From JBAWAP01 sp049589355 (GTDB lineage: Bacteria; Chloroflexota; Anaerolineae; VGOG01): DNA of 19,801 nucleotides. Within the stretch, counting starts at the first letter, position 1; the number at the start of each line of letters is the position of its first letter. Of this stretch, positions 12,576 to 19,619 are shown in pieces. A program made the translations under genes and the position numbers. The stretch is from the NCBI GenBank assembly GCA_049589355.1, contig JBAWAP010000288.1:1-19801 (forward strand), read 5' to 3'. The notes beneath the pieces are model-generated. The model had not been told where the DNA came from, made no database searches, and was given only the letters and a program-made list of their open reading frames with translations.

Positions 12576-13466
12576 CTAGCTCGCCCCTTCAAGCCCCTCT
12601 TCTTCTACATCCAACAGGTGCTGCAAAGCAGCTATCGCTACTTCCAGCATTGATTCGTCAGGCTCTCGAGTGGTGAGCCTTTGCAGGGCTAGGCTGGGCG
12701 CTAGAACCACTCCTCTTATCAGAGGGTTGTCACGGCGTGCAGCGCTGAACTTGATCAGCTCGTAAGTTAGGCCAGCGATGACGGGAATGAGAACCAGGCG
12801 CGAGATGATACGTAGCACCAGTGGAGGCCGTCCCAACAGGCTGAAGACCAGGATGGCAACCACTGCAAAGATCAACAGAAACCCGGTGCCGCAGCGTGGA
12901 TGAGCCGTGCTGTAAGCCTTGATGGCATCCGCCTTCAAAGGAGCTCCGCCCTCGTAGGCATTGATGGTCTCGTGCTCCGCTCCATGGTAGGCGAAGACGC
13001 GCCGGATGTCGGGGATGAAGCCGATAGCATAGACGTAGATCAGGAAAAAAGCAAGGCGGATCAGCCCTTCCAGGACATTGCTGACCAGTGGCGAGGCAAT
13101 GTAGCGATCCACGAGCCTAACCAGGAACAAAGGGCCAAGGAGGAAGACACCTATGCCGATTATCATAGAGAAGGCCACGGAACCCCAGGCAATCGGTCCC
13201 TTGAACTCGACTTCTTCCTCCTCCAAGGCCACATCGGCCGAGAAAAGCAGCGCCCGTATGCCCAGGACCAATGCATCCCAGAGCATGATTGTGCCCCGCA
13301 GGAAAGGCAGCTTGCTAATCGGCCCGCCGTATACCTTAGCATTCAGAGGTTCGCTGTGAACGATTATTTTGCCCTTAGGACCTCGGACGGCCACGGCCAT
13401 GTACTTGGCTCCGCGCATCATCACCCCTTCGATGACCGCCTGTCCTCCATAGTTGAATTCACCCAA
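12576..13466 (-). CDS. DUF1385 (YqhQ-like) membrane protein
   Basis: The 296-aa product opens with EFNYGGQAVIEGVMMRGAKY, the hallmark of DUF1385, followed by LPFLRGTIMLWDALVLGIRA. The conserved central block AYHGAEHETINAYE has an HxxEHE metal-like motif, and STAHPRCGTGF follows. About four or five hydrophobic segments lie between and after these. The family is found in Firmicutes, Chloroflexota and thermophiles and has no established function. The start is set at TTG 13466: GGAGG (13475-13479) is 8 bases upstream and the transcription start predicted near 13491 excludes the ATG at 13526. It is transcribed alone; the pfkB gene ends just upstream of the promoter. Confidence 0.85.
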   Translation of the reverse strand: MGEFNYGGQAVIEGVMMRGAKYMAVAVRGPKGKIIVHSEPLNAKVYGGPISKLPFLRGTIMLWDALVLGIRALLFSADVALEEEEVEFKGPIAWGSVAFSMIIGIGVFLLGPLFLVRLVDRYIASPLVSNVLEGLIRLAFFLIYVYAIGFIPDIRRVFAYHGAEHETINAYEGGAPLKADAIKAYSTAHPRCGTGFLLIFAVVAILVFSLLGRPPLVLRIISRLVLIPVIAGLTYELIKFSAARRDNPLIRGVVLAPSLALQRLTTREPDESMLEVAIAALQHLLDVEEEGLEGAS

Positions 13467-13497
13467 GTTGTCTACCTCCAACTCAAAATCGTGTCTG

Positions 13498-13526
13498 ATT
13501 GTACACCAGAGGACGCTAGATGTCAA
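13498..13526 (-). promoter_or_regulatory. Near-consensus promoter of the DUF1385 gene
   Basis: On the - strand, a perfect TTGACA (13521-13526), a 17-base spacer and TACAAT (13498-13503) form a strong sigma-70 promoter. The 5' leader would be only about 25 bases and carries GGAGG before the TTG start. Confidence 0.8.
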
Positions 13527-13581
13527 CTTCTAGACGCACCAAGCAGCGCTAGCACCAGGCTGGGATCGGCTAGGGCCTTGC

Positions 13582-14517
13582 TCAGTCTGAGACTGAGACT
13601 ATTCGTACCTGCCGGGCTAAAGTCTCAACGAGAGACCGCGGCCCCATGGCCGTGCCGTCGAGGCTGGCCGCTGCCGCACCACAAGCTACGCCCCAACGCA
13701 GAGCTTCCGACCCGCCATAGTCACGACTCAACGCCCAGACCAGTCCGGCTACCACCGCATCGCCAGCACCGATCGGATTGCGCTCATCAACCTCGGGCGG
13801 TTCGGCCTGCCAGATGTTTTGCCCATCCGAGTAGAGCGCCCCAACTCGGCCGAGCGAGATGACCACATTTTGCACACCCAGAGTATGGATCTTGCTGAAG
13901 GCGTCACATGCCTCGTTCGGCGAGGTAACACGAGTTCCCGCTAGTTCACTAGCCTCAGTGGCGTTGGGTTTGACCAGGAAGGGCCTGGCTGTGCACCCGA
14001 CGCGCAATGGCTCACCACTCGTATCGAGCACCGCGTGCGCGCCAACCGATTGGACCAACCGGATCACCTCGGCATAAAACGTCGCCGGAACGCCGGGCGG
14101 CAGGCTGCCAGCCAGCACCCACCAGTCGCCCGGTTGGGCCAGGGCACGAGTTTTCCGAAGCAATGCAGTTTGTTCGACAGGGGTGATGGTCGGGCCAGGG
14201 TCGTTCACTTTGAGATAGTGGGCCCGATCCTCGGTGACGATGCTGACGTTGGTGCGCGTCTCGCCCGCGACCTGCACAAAATCCGTGCGGATACCCAGGT
14301 CTGCCAACCCGACTGTCAGGCTTTCGCCGGTTGCGCCGCCGACGAATCCCAGCGCTATGCTCTCCGCGCCGAGGGCGGCCAGTGCCCGCGACACGTTGAA
14401 GCCCTTGCCGCCGTAGTCAACCCGGACCGCGCTGGCGCGCAGTACGTGGTCGAAAGCAAACGCAGGCACAGTCAGTTCGCGGTCGAGCGCCGGATTGAGG
14501 GTGAGGGTATAGATCAT
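13582..14517 (-). CDS. PfkB-family sugar kinase (1-phosphofructokinase / tagatose-6-phosphate kinase type)
   Basis: The 311-aa enzyme should phosphorylate a phosphosugar or sugar with ATP. It starts MIYTLTLNPALDRELTVPAF, typical of FruK/LacC-type hexose kinases. Further landmarks are DYGGKGFNVSRALAALG (34-50), the WVLAGSLPPG block (133-142), FLVKPNATEASEL (180-192) and NPIGAGDAVVAGL with the catalytic base D253. The longer ORF to 14724 adds residues encoded by non-coding repeat DNA and is rejected. The ATG at 14517 overlaps the stop of a short membrane-peptide remnant (ATGA). It is downstream of the aldehyde oxidoreductase, separated by a MITE-like element, so co-transcription is uncertain. 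A CTCAGTC/GACTGAG palindrome (13581-13597) covers the stop. Confidence 0.85.
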   Translation of the reverse strand: MIYTLTLNPALDRELTVPAFAFDHVLRASAVRVDYGGKGFNVSRALAALGAESIALGFVGGATGESLTVGLADLGIRTDFVQVAGETRTNVSIVTEDRAHYLKVNDPGPTITPVEQTALLRKTRALAQPGDWWVLAGSLPPGVPATFYAEVIRLVQSVGAHAVLDTSGEPLRVGCTARPFLVKPNATEASELAGTRVTSPNEACDAFSKIHTLGVQNVVISLGRVGALYSDGQNIWQAEPPEVDERNPIGAGDAVVAGLVWALSRDYGGSEALRWGVACGAAAASLDGTAMGPRSLVETLARQVRIVSVSD

Positions 14518-14600
14518 GGTTCCCACATCATGCGTCCCAAAGGGAACACAATGAGATAGAACATGAGGGCGATGAACAGGAAGGCGAGGATGACATGAGG
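14514..14600 (-). pseudogene. Possible 3' remnant of a membrane-protein gene before pfkB
   Basis: Read on the - strand, 28 codons encode a strongly hydrophobic segment (VILAFLFIALMFYLIVFPLG) ending RMMWEP and a TGA that overlaps the pfkB ATG. An in-frame TAA lies immediately upstream at 14601-14603 and there is no good start, so it resembles the last transmembrane helix of a lost gene that was translationally coupled to pfkB. Chance coding is possible. Confidence 0.35.
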
Positions 14601-14647
14601 TTAGGGGCGTCGGTGTTGCGATTATATTGAGCCTTGCGAAGCGCTCT

Positions 14648-14745
14648 AGACTTCGGAGGTTTTCAGAGGCGATTTCGCCAGCAAACCGACCAGATAATCG
14701 AGGCAATTTTGCCAGCAGAGGCACTGACGGAAACCTCCGAAGTCT
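14648..14745. mobile_element. MITE-like palindromic element (98 bp)
   Basis: AGACTTCGGAGGTTT (14648-14662) and AAACCTCCGAAGTCT (14731-14745) are perfect 15-base inverted repeats. Between them lie two short hairpins of the same design, GGCGATTTCGCC (14668-14679) and GGCAATTTTGCC (14702-14713), each followed by AGCA. The element ends 6 bases beyond the aldehyde oxidoreductase stop codon. There is no T run, so an ordinary terminator is unlikely, though the structure could stabilise the upstream mRNA end. No transposase is present. Confidence 0.55.
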
Positions 14746-14751
14746 TAACCT

Positions 14752-16590
14752 TTATGCCAAGCCCAACTCCCGCAGTTTCTCATCTGTGGGAACGCCTTCC
14801 ACTGTCCAGCCTCGCAGTTGGTAGTACTCCTCCAGCATGGACTCCAGATCGGGTAGCACGCCAGCCGCGCTGCCAGTGGGTCGCGCGTGGGTCAGAAGTC
14901 GCCGTGGGAGGGTGTCGTCCGCTCCGGTGATGCCCAATCGGACGTTGATCATCCTCTTGAGGTTGAAGATCCTCTCTCCAGCGCGGATGAGGTCGTCGGA
15001 GTCCCAGTCCCAGCCCATAGCCAGGTTCAGCCATTCCACTGTCGTCTCTGACCCCACCAGACCCTTGATGATGAACTTGCACAAACCCAGGGGATTGTAG
15101 ACGCTCAGGTAGTTCTGAAAGTCATAGACTACCTGTGCCTTACCAGCGCTGTCCAGACGGTCGTGCTCTCCCGCCTGACCCCACTCGTCCCACTCCAGGC
15201 CATAACCCCGCCAATACGTTAGCCCTTCGAGGTGACATCCTCCCCGGTTGGCCGTTGCGTAGTTGACAGCCATGTCAACGAAAGCTCTGGGGTCGTGCAT
15301 TGGTATTTCGAGCCCCTTAACGTGGATTGCCATCTCCTCGGCCTCGGGTCCCAACTTCTCGGCCGCGGCTCGAACTCCGTCAGCCAACACGTCGCCAAGC
15401 CCCTGACGCCGCGCAATCTGCTCCACCAACTGCAAGATGGCTTCGGCGTTTCCCCATTCGAGCTCCAAGCCGCCGGTATCTTCGGCAGTCAGCAGCCCCT
15501 TCTCGTAGGCCTCCATGGCCAGGGCGATAGTTGCTCCGGTGGAAATCGTGTCCATGCCATAGCGGTTACACAGGTGATCGGCTTGGATGATGGTCTCAAG
15601 GTTATCGTTCAAGAGGAGGGCTCCGAAGGCGGCCAGGGTCTCATATTCTGGTCCGTGGCCCTCGAGCCCAGCATAAGGTCCTTCAGTGATCTTGATCTCT
15701 TTGCCGCAGGCGATGGGGCAGGCAAAGCAGCGATAGTGCTTGTCGAGCATAGTAGTCACAATGGTCTGGCCAGAGGTCTTATCGGCTCCCTCCTTCCAGC
15801 TACCCAACAGCCAATTCTTGATGGGTATATCGCCAAAGACTTCTGTCGCCGGCACCCCGCCGCCAGTACCGAACTCCGACATGGCTACGGAGTTTCCCTT
15901 GATCCAGGCTGTCGCCTCCCGCACGCTGCGACGCAACCCCTCCCGGTCATAGTACTCCGGCCGCTGGCTTCCCTTAACGACCACTGCCTTTAGATTCTTA
16001 GAGGCCATCAGTGCCCCCATGCCCCCTCGGCCCGCAGTTCGCGTCCCGTTGCCGAGAAACATCACGCTGGCGATGCGCACCCCGTTTCCAGCGGCCGGCC
16101 CTACACAGGCGACCAACGCTTTGGGGTCGGTTTCATCTCGAATGCGCTGCGCCGTCTCTTGGGAATCCAGCCCCCAGAGGGAGGCAGCCGGCCGGAGCTC
16201 GACGTGGCCGTCGTGGATCCACAGGTAGACGGGGTTCTCAGCTCGCCCCGTGAACACCACGCCATCGTAGCCGGCGAAACGCAACTCTGGCCCCCAGTAG
16301 CCCCCGGCCACCGACTCGCACCAGATGCCGGTCAGCGGTGAGCGCCCACATACGGACACGCGAGAAGCAGTGGGAATGAAGGTCCCAGTCAATAGCCCGT
16401 TCACGATCAAAAGCAGGTTGGCCGGATCGAGAGGATCCAATTGAGGCTGCAACCTGTCGTCAAGAATCTTGGCTGCCAAACCGCTGCCGAGGAGATAATG
16501 GCGAACCTGATCGGAAGCAATGTCCACTACCTGCCACTGCCCCAAGTCGAGATTCACCCAAAGAAGCTTACCAGCGTATGCGTACGGCAT
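14752..16590 (-). CDS. Tungsten-containing aldehyde:ferredoxin oxidoreductase
   Basis: The enzyme would oxidise an aldehyde to its acid with ferredoxin as electron acceptor, using a tungsto-bispterin cofactor and a 4Fe-4S cluster. The 612-aa length fits the family (about 605). The N-terminal domain shows ASRVSVCGRSPLTGIWCES and AGYDGVVFTGRAE. The cluster ligands C288, C291, C295 (CFACPIAC) and C504 (NPLGLCKF) match the Pyrococcus furiosus pattern. Pterin-region blocks EGHGPEYETLAAFG (310-323), CNRYGMDTIS and PMHDPRAF are present. GGAGG lies 7 bases before the ATG at 16590. It follows the aminopeptidase-like gene by 62 bases and probably shares its operon. Its presence implies an anaerobic metabolism. 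The substrate is not known. Confidence 0.92.
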   Translation of the reverse strand: MPYAYAGKLLWVNLDLGQWQVVDIASDQVRHYLLGSGLAAKILDDRLQPQLDPLDPANLLLIVNGLLTGTFIPTASRVSVCGRSPLTGIWCESVAGGYWGPELRFAGYDGVVFTGRAENPVYLWIHDGHVELRPAASLWGLDSQETAQRIRDETDPKALVACVGPAAGNGVRIASVMFLGNGTRTAGRGGMGALMASKNLKAVVVKGSQRPEYYDREGLRRSVREATAWIKGNSVAMSEFGTGGGVPATEVFGDIPIKNWLLGSWKEGADKTSGQTIVTTMLDKHYRCFACPIACGKEIKITEGPYAGLEGHGPEYETLAAFGALLLNDNLETIIQADHLCNRYGMDTISTGATIALAMEAYEKGLLTAEDTGGLELEWGNAEAILQLVEQIARRQGLGDVLADGVRAAAEKLGPEAEEMAIHVKGLEIPMHDPRAFVDMAVNYATANRGGCHLEGLTYWRGYGLEWDEWGQAGEHDRLDSAGKAQVVYDFQNYLSVYNPLGLCKFIIKGLVGSETTVEWLNLAMGWDWDSDDLIRAGERIFNLKRMINVRLGITGADDTLPRRLLTHARPTGSAAGVLPDLESMLEEYYQLRGWTVEGVPTDEKLRELGLA

Positions 16591-16630
16591 CGAAGCGCCT
16601 CCTACGTCCCCATCTTAATAGGCGCTCAAG

Positions 16631-16660
16631 CCAATTGATCATCACCGTTAGATCAACTGG
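16631..16660. other. Inverted repeat at the end of the aminopeptidase-like gene
   Basis: CCAATTGATC (16631-16640) and GATCAACTGG (16651-16660) pair at 9 of 10 positions around a 10-base loop and include the stop codon of the gene ending at 16653. No T run follows, so it may act as an RNA stability or processing hairpin between that gene and the aldehyde oxidoreductase. Confidence 0.35.
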
Positions 16661-17714
16661 CAGAGCGAGAACCCACCCACTGCCCCCCTAGCATGACAAT
16701 CTCTCCATCCAACAAAAGATCAGGGCGCGGAAGAACGAAGTCCTCGTGCAGGTCCGCCGATACCGTCCCCCCTATATGGGCGTTATCACCGACGGCCAGG
16801 TGCACCGTTCCCCGAATCTTCTCCGCCTCCAAGACGTTGTCTGGGTAAGAGGCATTGGGATTGGTACCGATTCCCAACTCGGCCAGGTTTCGCCGGGACC
16901 GGTAAGGTTCCCGATCATTTCCCGGCTTTAGCAACTCCAGGAAGCTCTCGCCGACAGCACCACCACCCTCCAGTGCGCAGACCAGCCCGTCCCGGAAGTG
17001 GAACGTCAGGTTCTCTCTCAGCCCTGGATACCAGCCAGCCAGTACGACTAACTGTCCCTGGGCAGTACCCTCCAGGGGAGCAATGTAGGCCTCCCCGGCC
17101 GGCAGATTGCCCCAGGAGCCCCTCTCTATGTACAGGCCGTGATCATTCCTGCTCTGGCGTCCAGCCAGGCTGAAGCGCATGTCAGTGCCTTCCGGCGTAC
17201 GAACCACTGCCTCTTGTGCGACCGTCAGCCAATCGGCGATGGCCTGCCCCTCGGCGACCACCTGCTGGTAGTCCACGGCCATCGGGCCGCCGGGGGCAAA
17301 CATCCGGGCCAGGAAGGTAGGCATGCTGGCCAGGCGGACGCCAACTTCTGTCGCCCCTTCCCTAGCAGCGGTATGGGACAAGGAGTACGTGGTGATCGCC
17401 ACCACCACGTCCGCCTGACGCAACTTCGCCGCCACCACTTGTGACGGCTCGGCTCCGTGACTCCCTACCGCCGGATAGGTATAGAACTCTACCATACAAC
17501 CTGAGTGATGTTCCAAGGCGATCTCACTGACGGCTTTGGCCAACATGACTCTTTCCAGCATGTCGGCCAGCGTCGCCTGATCCTTGCTCCGCCAATGTTC
17601 CGCCGTAGGGACATCGCTCACCACCAACAGCTTTTCGCCTTCTTTGAGGTCCAGATTGACGGTCAGCATGTCCAACACAGCCTTGGTGATCTGTTCTTTG
17701 TCTGGCCAACCCAC
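16653..17714 (-). CDS. M29 aminopeptidase (AmpS/AmpT)-like metalloprotein
   Basis: The C-terminal half carries the M29/NicX-fold blocks: NLPAGEAYIAPLEGTAQGQL, NLAELGIGTNPNA, EAEKIRGTVHLAVGDN and ADLHEDFVL. Candidate metal ligands are E208, E279, H305, H323 and D325, corresponding to the Glu/Glu/His/His/Asp set of M29 leucyl aminopeptidases. The N-terminal half is the divergent Rossmann-like domain of the fold. I set the start at GTG 17714, where GGAGGAGG (17723-17730) is 8 bases away; the GTG at 17723 would touch that ribosome binding site. The protein is 353 aa. It follows a second, more divergent member of the fold, and a DppC-type peptide permease lies further upstream, so peptide or amide breakdown is plausible. 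The substrate is unproven. Confidence 0.75.
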   Translation of the reverse strand: MGWPDKEQITKAVLDMLTVNLDLKEGEKLLVVSDVPTAEHWRSKDQATLADMLERVMLAKAVSEIALEHHSGCMVEFYTYPAVGSHGAEPSQVVAAKLRQADVVVAITTYSLSHTAAREGATEVGVRLASMPTFLARMFAPGGPMAVDYQQVVAEGQAIADWLTVAQEAVVRTPEGTDMRFSLAGRQSRNDHGLYIERGSWGNLPAGEAYIAPLEGTAQGQLVVLAGWYPGLRENLTFHFRDGLVCALEGGGAVGESFLELLKPGNDREPYRSRRNLAELGIGTNPNASYPDNVLEAEKIRGTVHLAVGDNAHIGGTVSADLHEDFVLPRPDLLLDGEIVMLGGQWVGSRSAS

Positions 17715-17734
17715 CAGGTACACCTCCTCCTGTT

Positions 17735-17810
17735 AGTAGATTGGTACATTGGTAAATTGGTCTTACGTTACCAGTCTACCAATCTACCAGTTTCCCAGTC
17801 TACCAACTGT
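17735..17810. repeat. Octamer tract in inverted arrangement
   Basis: Units of CCAGTCTA type (CCAGTCTA, CCAATCTA, CCAGTTTC, CCAGTCTA, CCAACTGT) run from 17771 to 17810. The reverse complement of the same unit (TAGATTGG, TACATTGG, TAAATTGG) fills about 17738-17761. The two halves can pair imperfectly into a long hairpin between the two paralogous metalloprotein genes. Confidence 0.6.
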
Positions 17811-18853
17811 CAGTAGCCCGGGGCCCCCATCTCCCGGCAAAGCTCGATCAGCTCTGGGTGGACGTATCGTCCTTCTTCTTCCAACTGCACATCGTCGGCC
17901 CAGACCGAGGGGTTGAGGACCACGCCATCGGTGTGACTGGGTGCCCCCTTGCTGGCAGGGCCGATGCCGAACTGCATGCAGCCGAAGACGCGCTCATCCT
18001 CCAGGATGCGTCCCGTAGGCCGGCTCACGCCCGGGTTGAAGCCGTAGCAGGCGTGATCCACCATGTACATGATCGGGTCATCGAAGCTCGCCAGCCAGCG
18101 CTCGAAAAGCCTGGCCTCGTGGCCTCCCTCAATGTGCCGGATGTAGCCTTCCTCGATGTGCAGCATCACCGGCGAGTGGAGCAGCCCCACATCGGCTGGG
18201 GGCCAGAGACATCCGTCGAAGATCAGCGTCCCCTGGAAGCTCCCATGGTGGGCCATAAAGCCCGACTGCCCCCCCAGCATTACCGGATAGCCTCCCTCGG
18301 CCGGTGGTGGCTCCCAGAAGGGGTCACCTGCCTTGTCAATCCTCATCGTCAGGTCGGTGCCGGCCGAGCTGGTGACGCGGATGGTCTCGGCTGCCTGGGA
18401 CAGCTCGTAAAGCCGGGTTTTCATCTTGTCCAGGGCAGGATAGTTGACGCGCCCGATGGTGCGCACCATCATATCCACATCCATGCCCGTCAGGCAGAGG
18501 TAGGGACAGCCAGCGGCAATGGCCACATGATAGGCCGGGCTGTAGAGTTGGTAGGCGGTGGCGAACTCGATCCACAGGTCGGCCTTGAGGAGAGCGTTGG
18601 CCACCGGGCCGGGTGGGTCCATGCAGGGCTGGGGCAAAGTAGGGTACCAGATCACAGTGGGTACGCCCCCCACAGCGAAGGTGGCCTGGGCGGTGGCCTG
18701 CACGACCCGAGGGTCGCTGGCCGTGTCGGCGGTGATGACCACCTGCTGGGCCGGTCGGACCGACATTATCTCGGTCACCACCTTGTGAGCGGCTAACGCC
18801 AGTTCGTAGGCATAGTAGTCTGGTTGGCCTTCCGTACCTAGTGTAAGGGGCAT
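17810..18853 (-). CDS. NicX/M29-fold metalloprotein, divergent paralogue
   Basis: The 347-aa protein shares the domain layout of the next gene. Its C-terminal blocks align as GQSGFMAHHGSFQGTLIFDG, HACYGFNPGVSRPTG, ERVFGCMQFGIG and APSHTDGVVL. Compared with M29 aminopeptidases the ligand set changes: the second Glu aligns with H267, the first His with Q294, while H307 and D309 (SHTDG) remain. A His/His/Asp set is what Fe(II) enzymes of the NicX type (2,5-dihydroxypyridine dioxygenase) use, so a dioxygenase-like or other lyase role is as possible as a peptidase. The alignment is by eye. GAGGAG precedes the ATG at 18853. It begins 21 bases after the preceding unrecognised gene, in the same operon. 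Confidence 0.65.
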   Translation of the reverse strand: MPLTLGTEGQPDYYAYELALAAHKVVTEIMSVRPAQQVVITADTASDPRVVQATAQATFAVGGVPTVIWYPTLPQPCMDPPGPVANALLKADLWIEFATAYQLYSPAYHVAIAAGCPYLCLTGMDVDMMVRTIGRVNYPALDKMKTRLYELSQAAETIRVTSSAGTDLTMRIDKAGDPFWEPPPAEGGYPVMLGGQSGFMAHHGSFQGTLIFDGCLWPPADVGLLHSPVMLHIEEGYIRHIEGGHEARLFERWLASFDDPIMYMVDHACYGFNPGVSRPTGRILEDERVFGCMQFGIGPASKGAPSHTDGVVLNPSVWADDVQLEEEGRYVHPELIELCREMGAPGY

Positions 18854-18874
18854 GACTATCTCCTCTCCATCAAC

Positions 18875-19447
18875 TCATTCGTACCACAGATTCTGCAAAT
18901 CGGCCCCCACTGGTGGCGCTTCGGCCAGAGGACCTGCCTCTGGCTGGCCGACAGGCACGACGCTATTGATCTCCAACGAGAACTCGGCTGGCACGGCGAA
19001 GGCCCCTACCTCGGTCAGACGCTCGTTGACCGCCCGCACGTAAGCCTTTGGCGGACCGAAGTCCCGAAGGGAGAGGGTAAGGGTTGTGCCATCCACGGCT
19101 CTCATGGACTCGACGATGTAGTTCGGGAAGTCGTTCTGGCCCTCGAAGGTGGCTTTTACAATGGGAGCCGGTGGGGTCTGTCCGGGAACGCCGGCAAAGA
19201 CGGTGTAGCTAAAGATGTCATCTCGCAGATGTTCGGCCATAGCCAAGTTGTCGCTGAACACAGCAAAGACATCGCCGCGTCCATTGCCTTGTAGGTCGCT
19301 GCGGGCGAAGAGCACGCTACCACTGCCGTGGGCAGTGTAGCGAACCTTGACAAACCAGGCCAAAGTGGTGACTTCTCCATCCGTGGTCAGCACGACCCAA
19401 CGCATCGGGCCGGCCATGACCAACTTCTTGTACTCGATGGTTGCCAT
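18875..19447 (-). CDS. Hypothetical protein (190 aa)
   Basis: I do not recognise the family. The sequence is strand-rich: MRWVVLTTDGEVTTLAWFVK, SGSVLFARSDLQGNGRGDVF (a Gly/Asp-rich turn), then LRDDIFSYTVFAGVPG, a central NDFPNYIVESMRAVDG and TTLTLSLRDFGPPKAYVRAV. There is no signal peptide or membrane helix, so it is probably cytoplasmic. It lies 21 bases before the NicX-like gene on the same strand and most likely belongs to that operon, perhaps as a partner or substrate-binding protein. GAGGGG lies only 2 bases before the ATG at 19447, so the true start could be a later Met (for example MAGPMRWVV). Confidence 0.6.
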   Translation of the reverse strand: MATIEYKKLVMAGPMRWVVLTTDGEVTTLAWFVKVRYTAHGSGSVLFARSDLQGNGRGDVFAVFSDNLAMAEHLRDDIFSYTVFAGVPGQTPPAPIVKATFEGQNDFPNYIVESMRAVDGTTLTLSLRDFGPPKAYVRAVNERLTEVGAFAVPAEFSLEINSVVPVGQPEAGPLAEAPPVGADLQNLWYE

Positions 19448-19453
19448 ATCCCC

Positions 19454-19531
19454 TCATTGCACTCTTCGGATCGGTGAGACTGCTTCAGAGAGCGCATCTA
19501 GTGCCTTACCGGTCAAATCTTTGTTTTCCAT
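19454..19531 (-). CDS. Possible 25-aa small ORF
   Basis: The ATG at 19531 follows GTGGGGGTAGAA and encodes MENKDLTGKALDALSEAVSP, then IRRVQ and a TGA 6 bases before the next start. The frame stays open further upstream (a stretch including KTVRVSDLRLPPKVG), which reads protein-like but has no good start after the permease stop. It may be a leader peptide or a chance ORF. Confidence 0.25.
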   Translation of the reverse strand: MENKDLTGKALDALSEAVSPIRRVQ

Positions 19532-19619
19532 TTCTACCCCCACCGCCCGCGCCCCGCCACATCCCACTTTTGGTGGTAGGCGAAGGTCGGAGACCCGAAC
19601 GGTTTTACCCAACAGCGTG

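Noticed and set aside
13581..13597. Terminator after pfkB (CTCAGTC/GACTGAG)
   Set aside because: The stem is short, partly inside the coding end, and no T run follows on either strand.
12900..13862. 320-codon + strand ORF across DUF1385 and pfkB
   Set aside because: It spans two well-supported - strand genes and a strong - strand promoter; it is a shadow.
17735..17810. CRISPR array
   Set aside because: The repeat units are only 8 bases, contiguous and without spacers, so this is a short tandem tract.
17858..18796. Long + strand ORF (312 codons) opposite the NicX-like gene
   Set aside because: It is antisense to a gene with recognisable family blocks and its translation is low-complexity and typical of GC-rich shadow frames.
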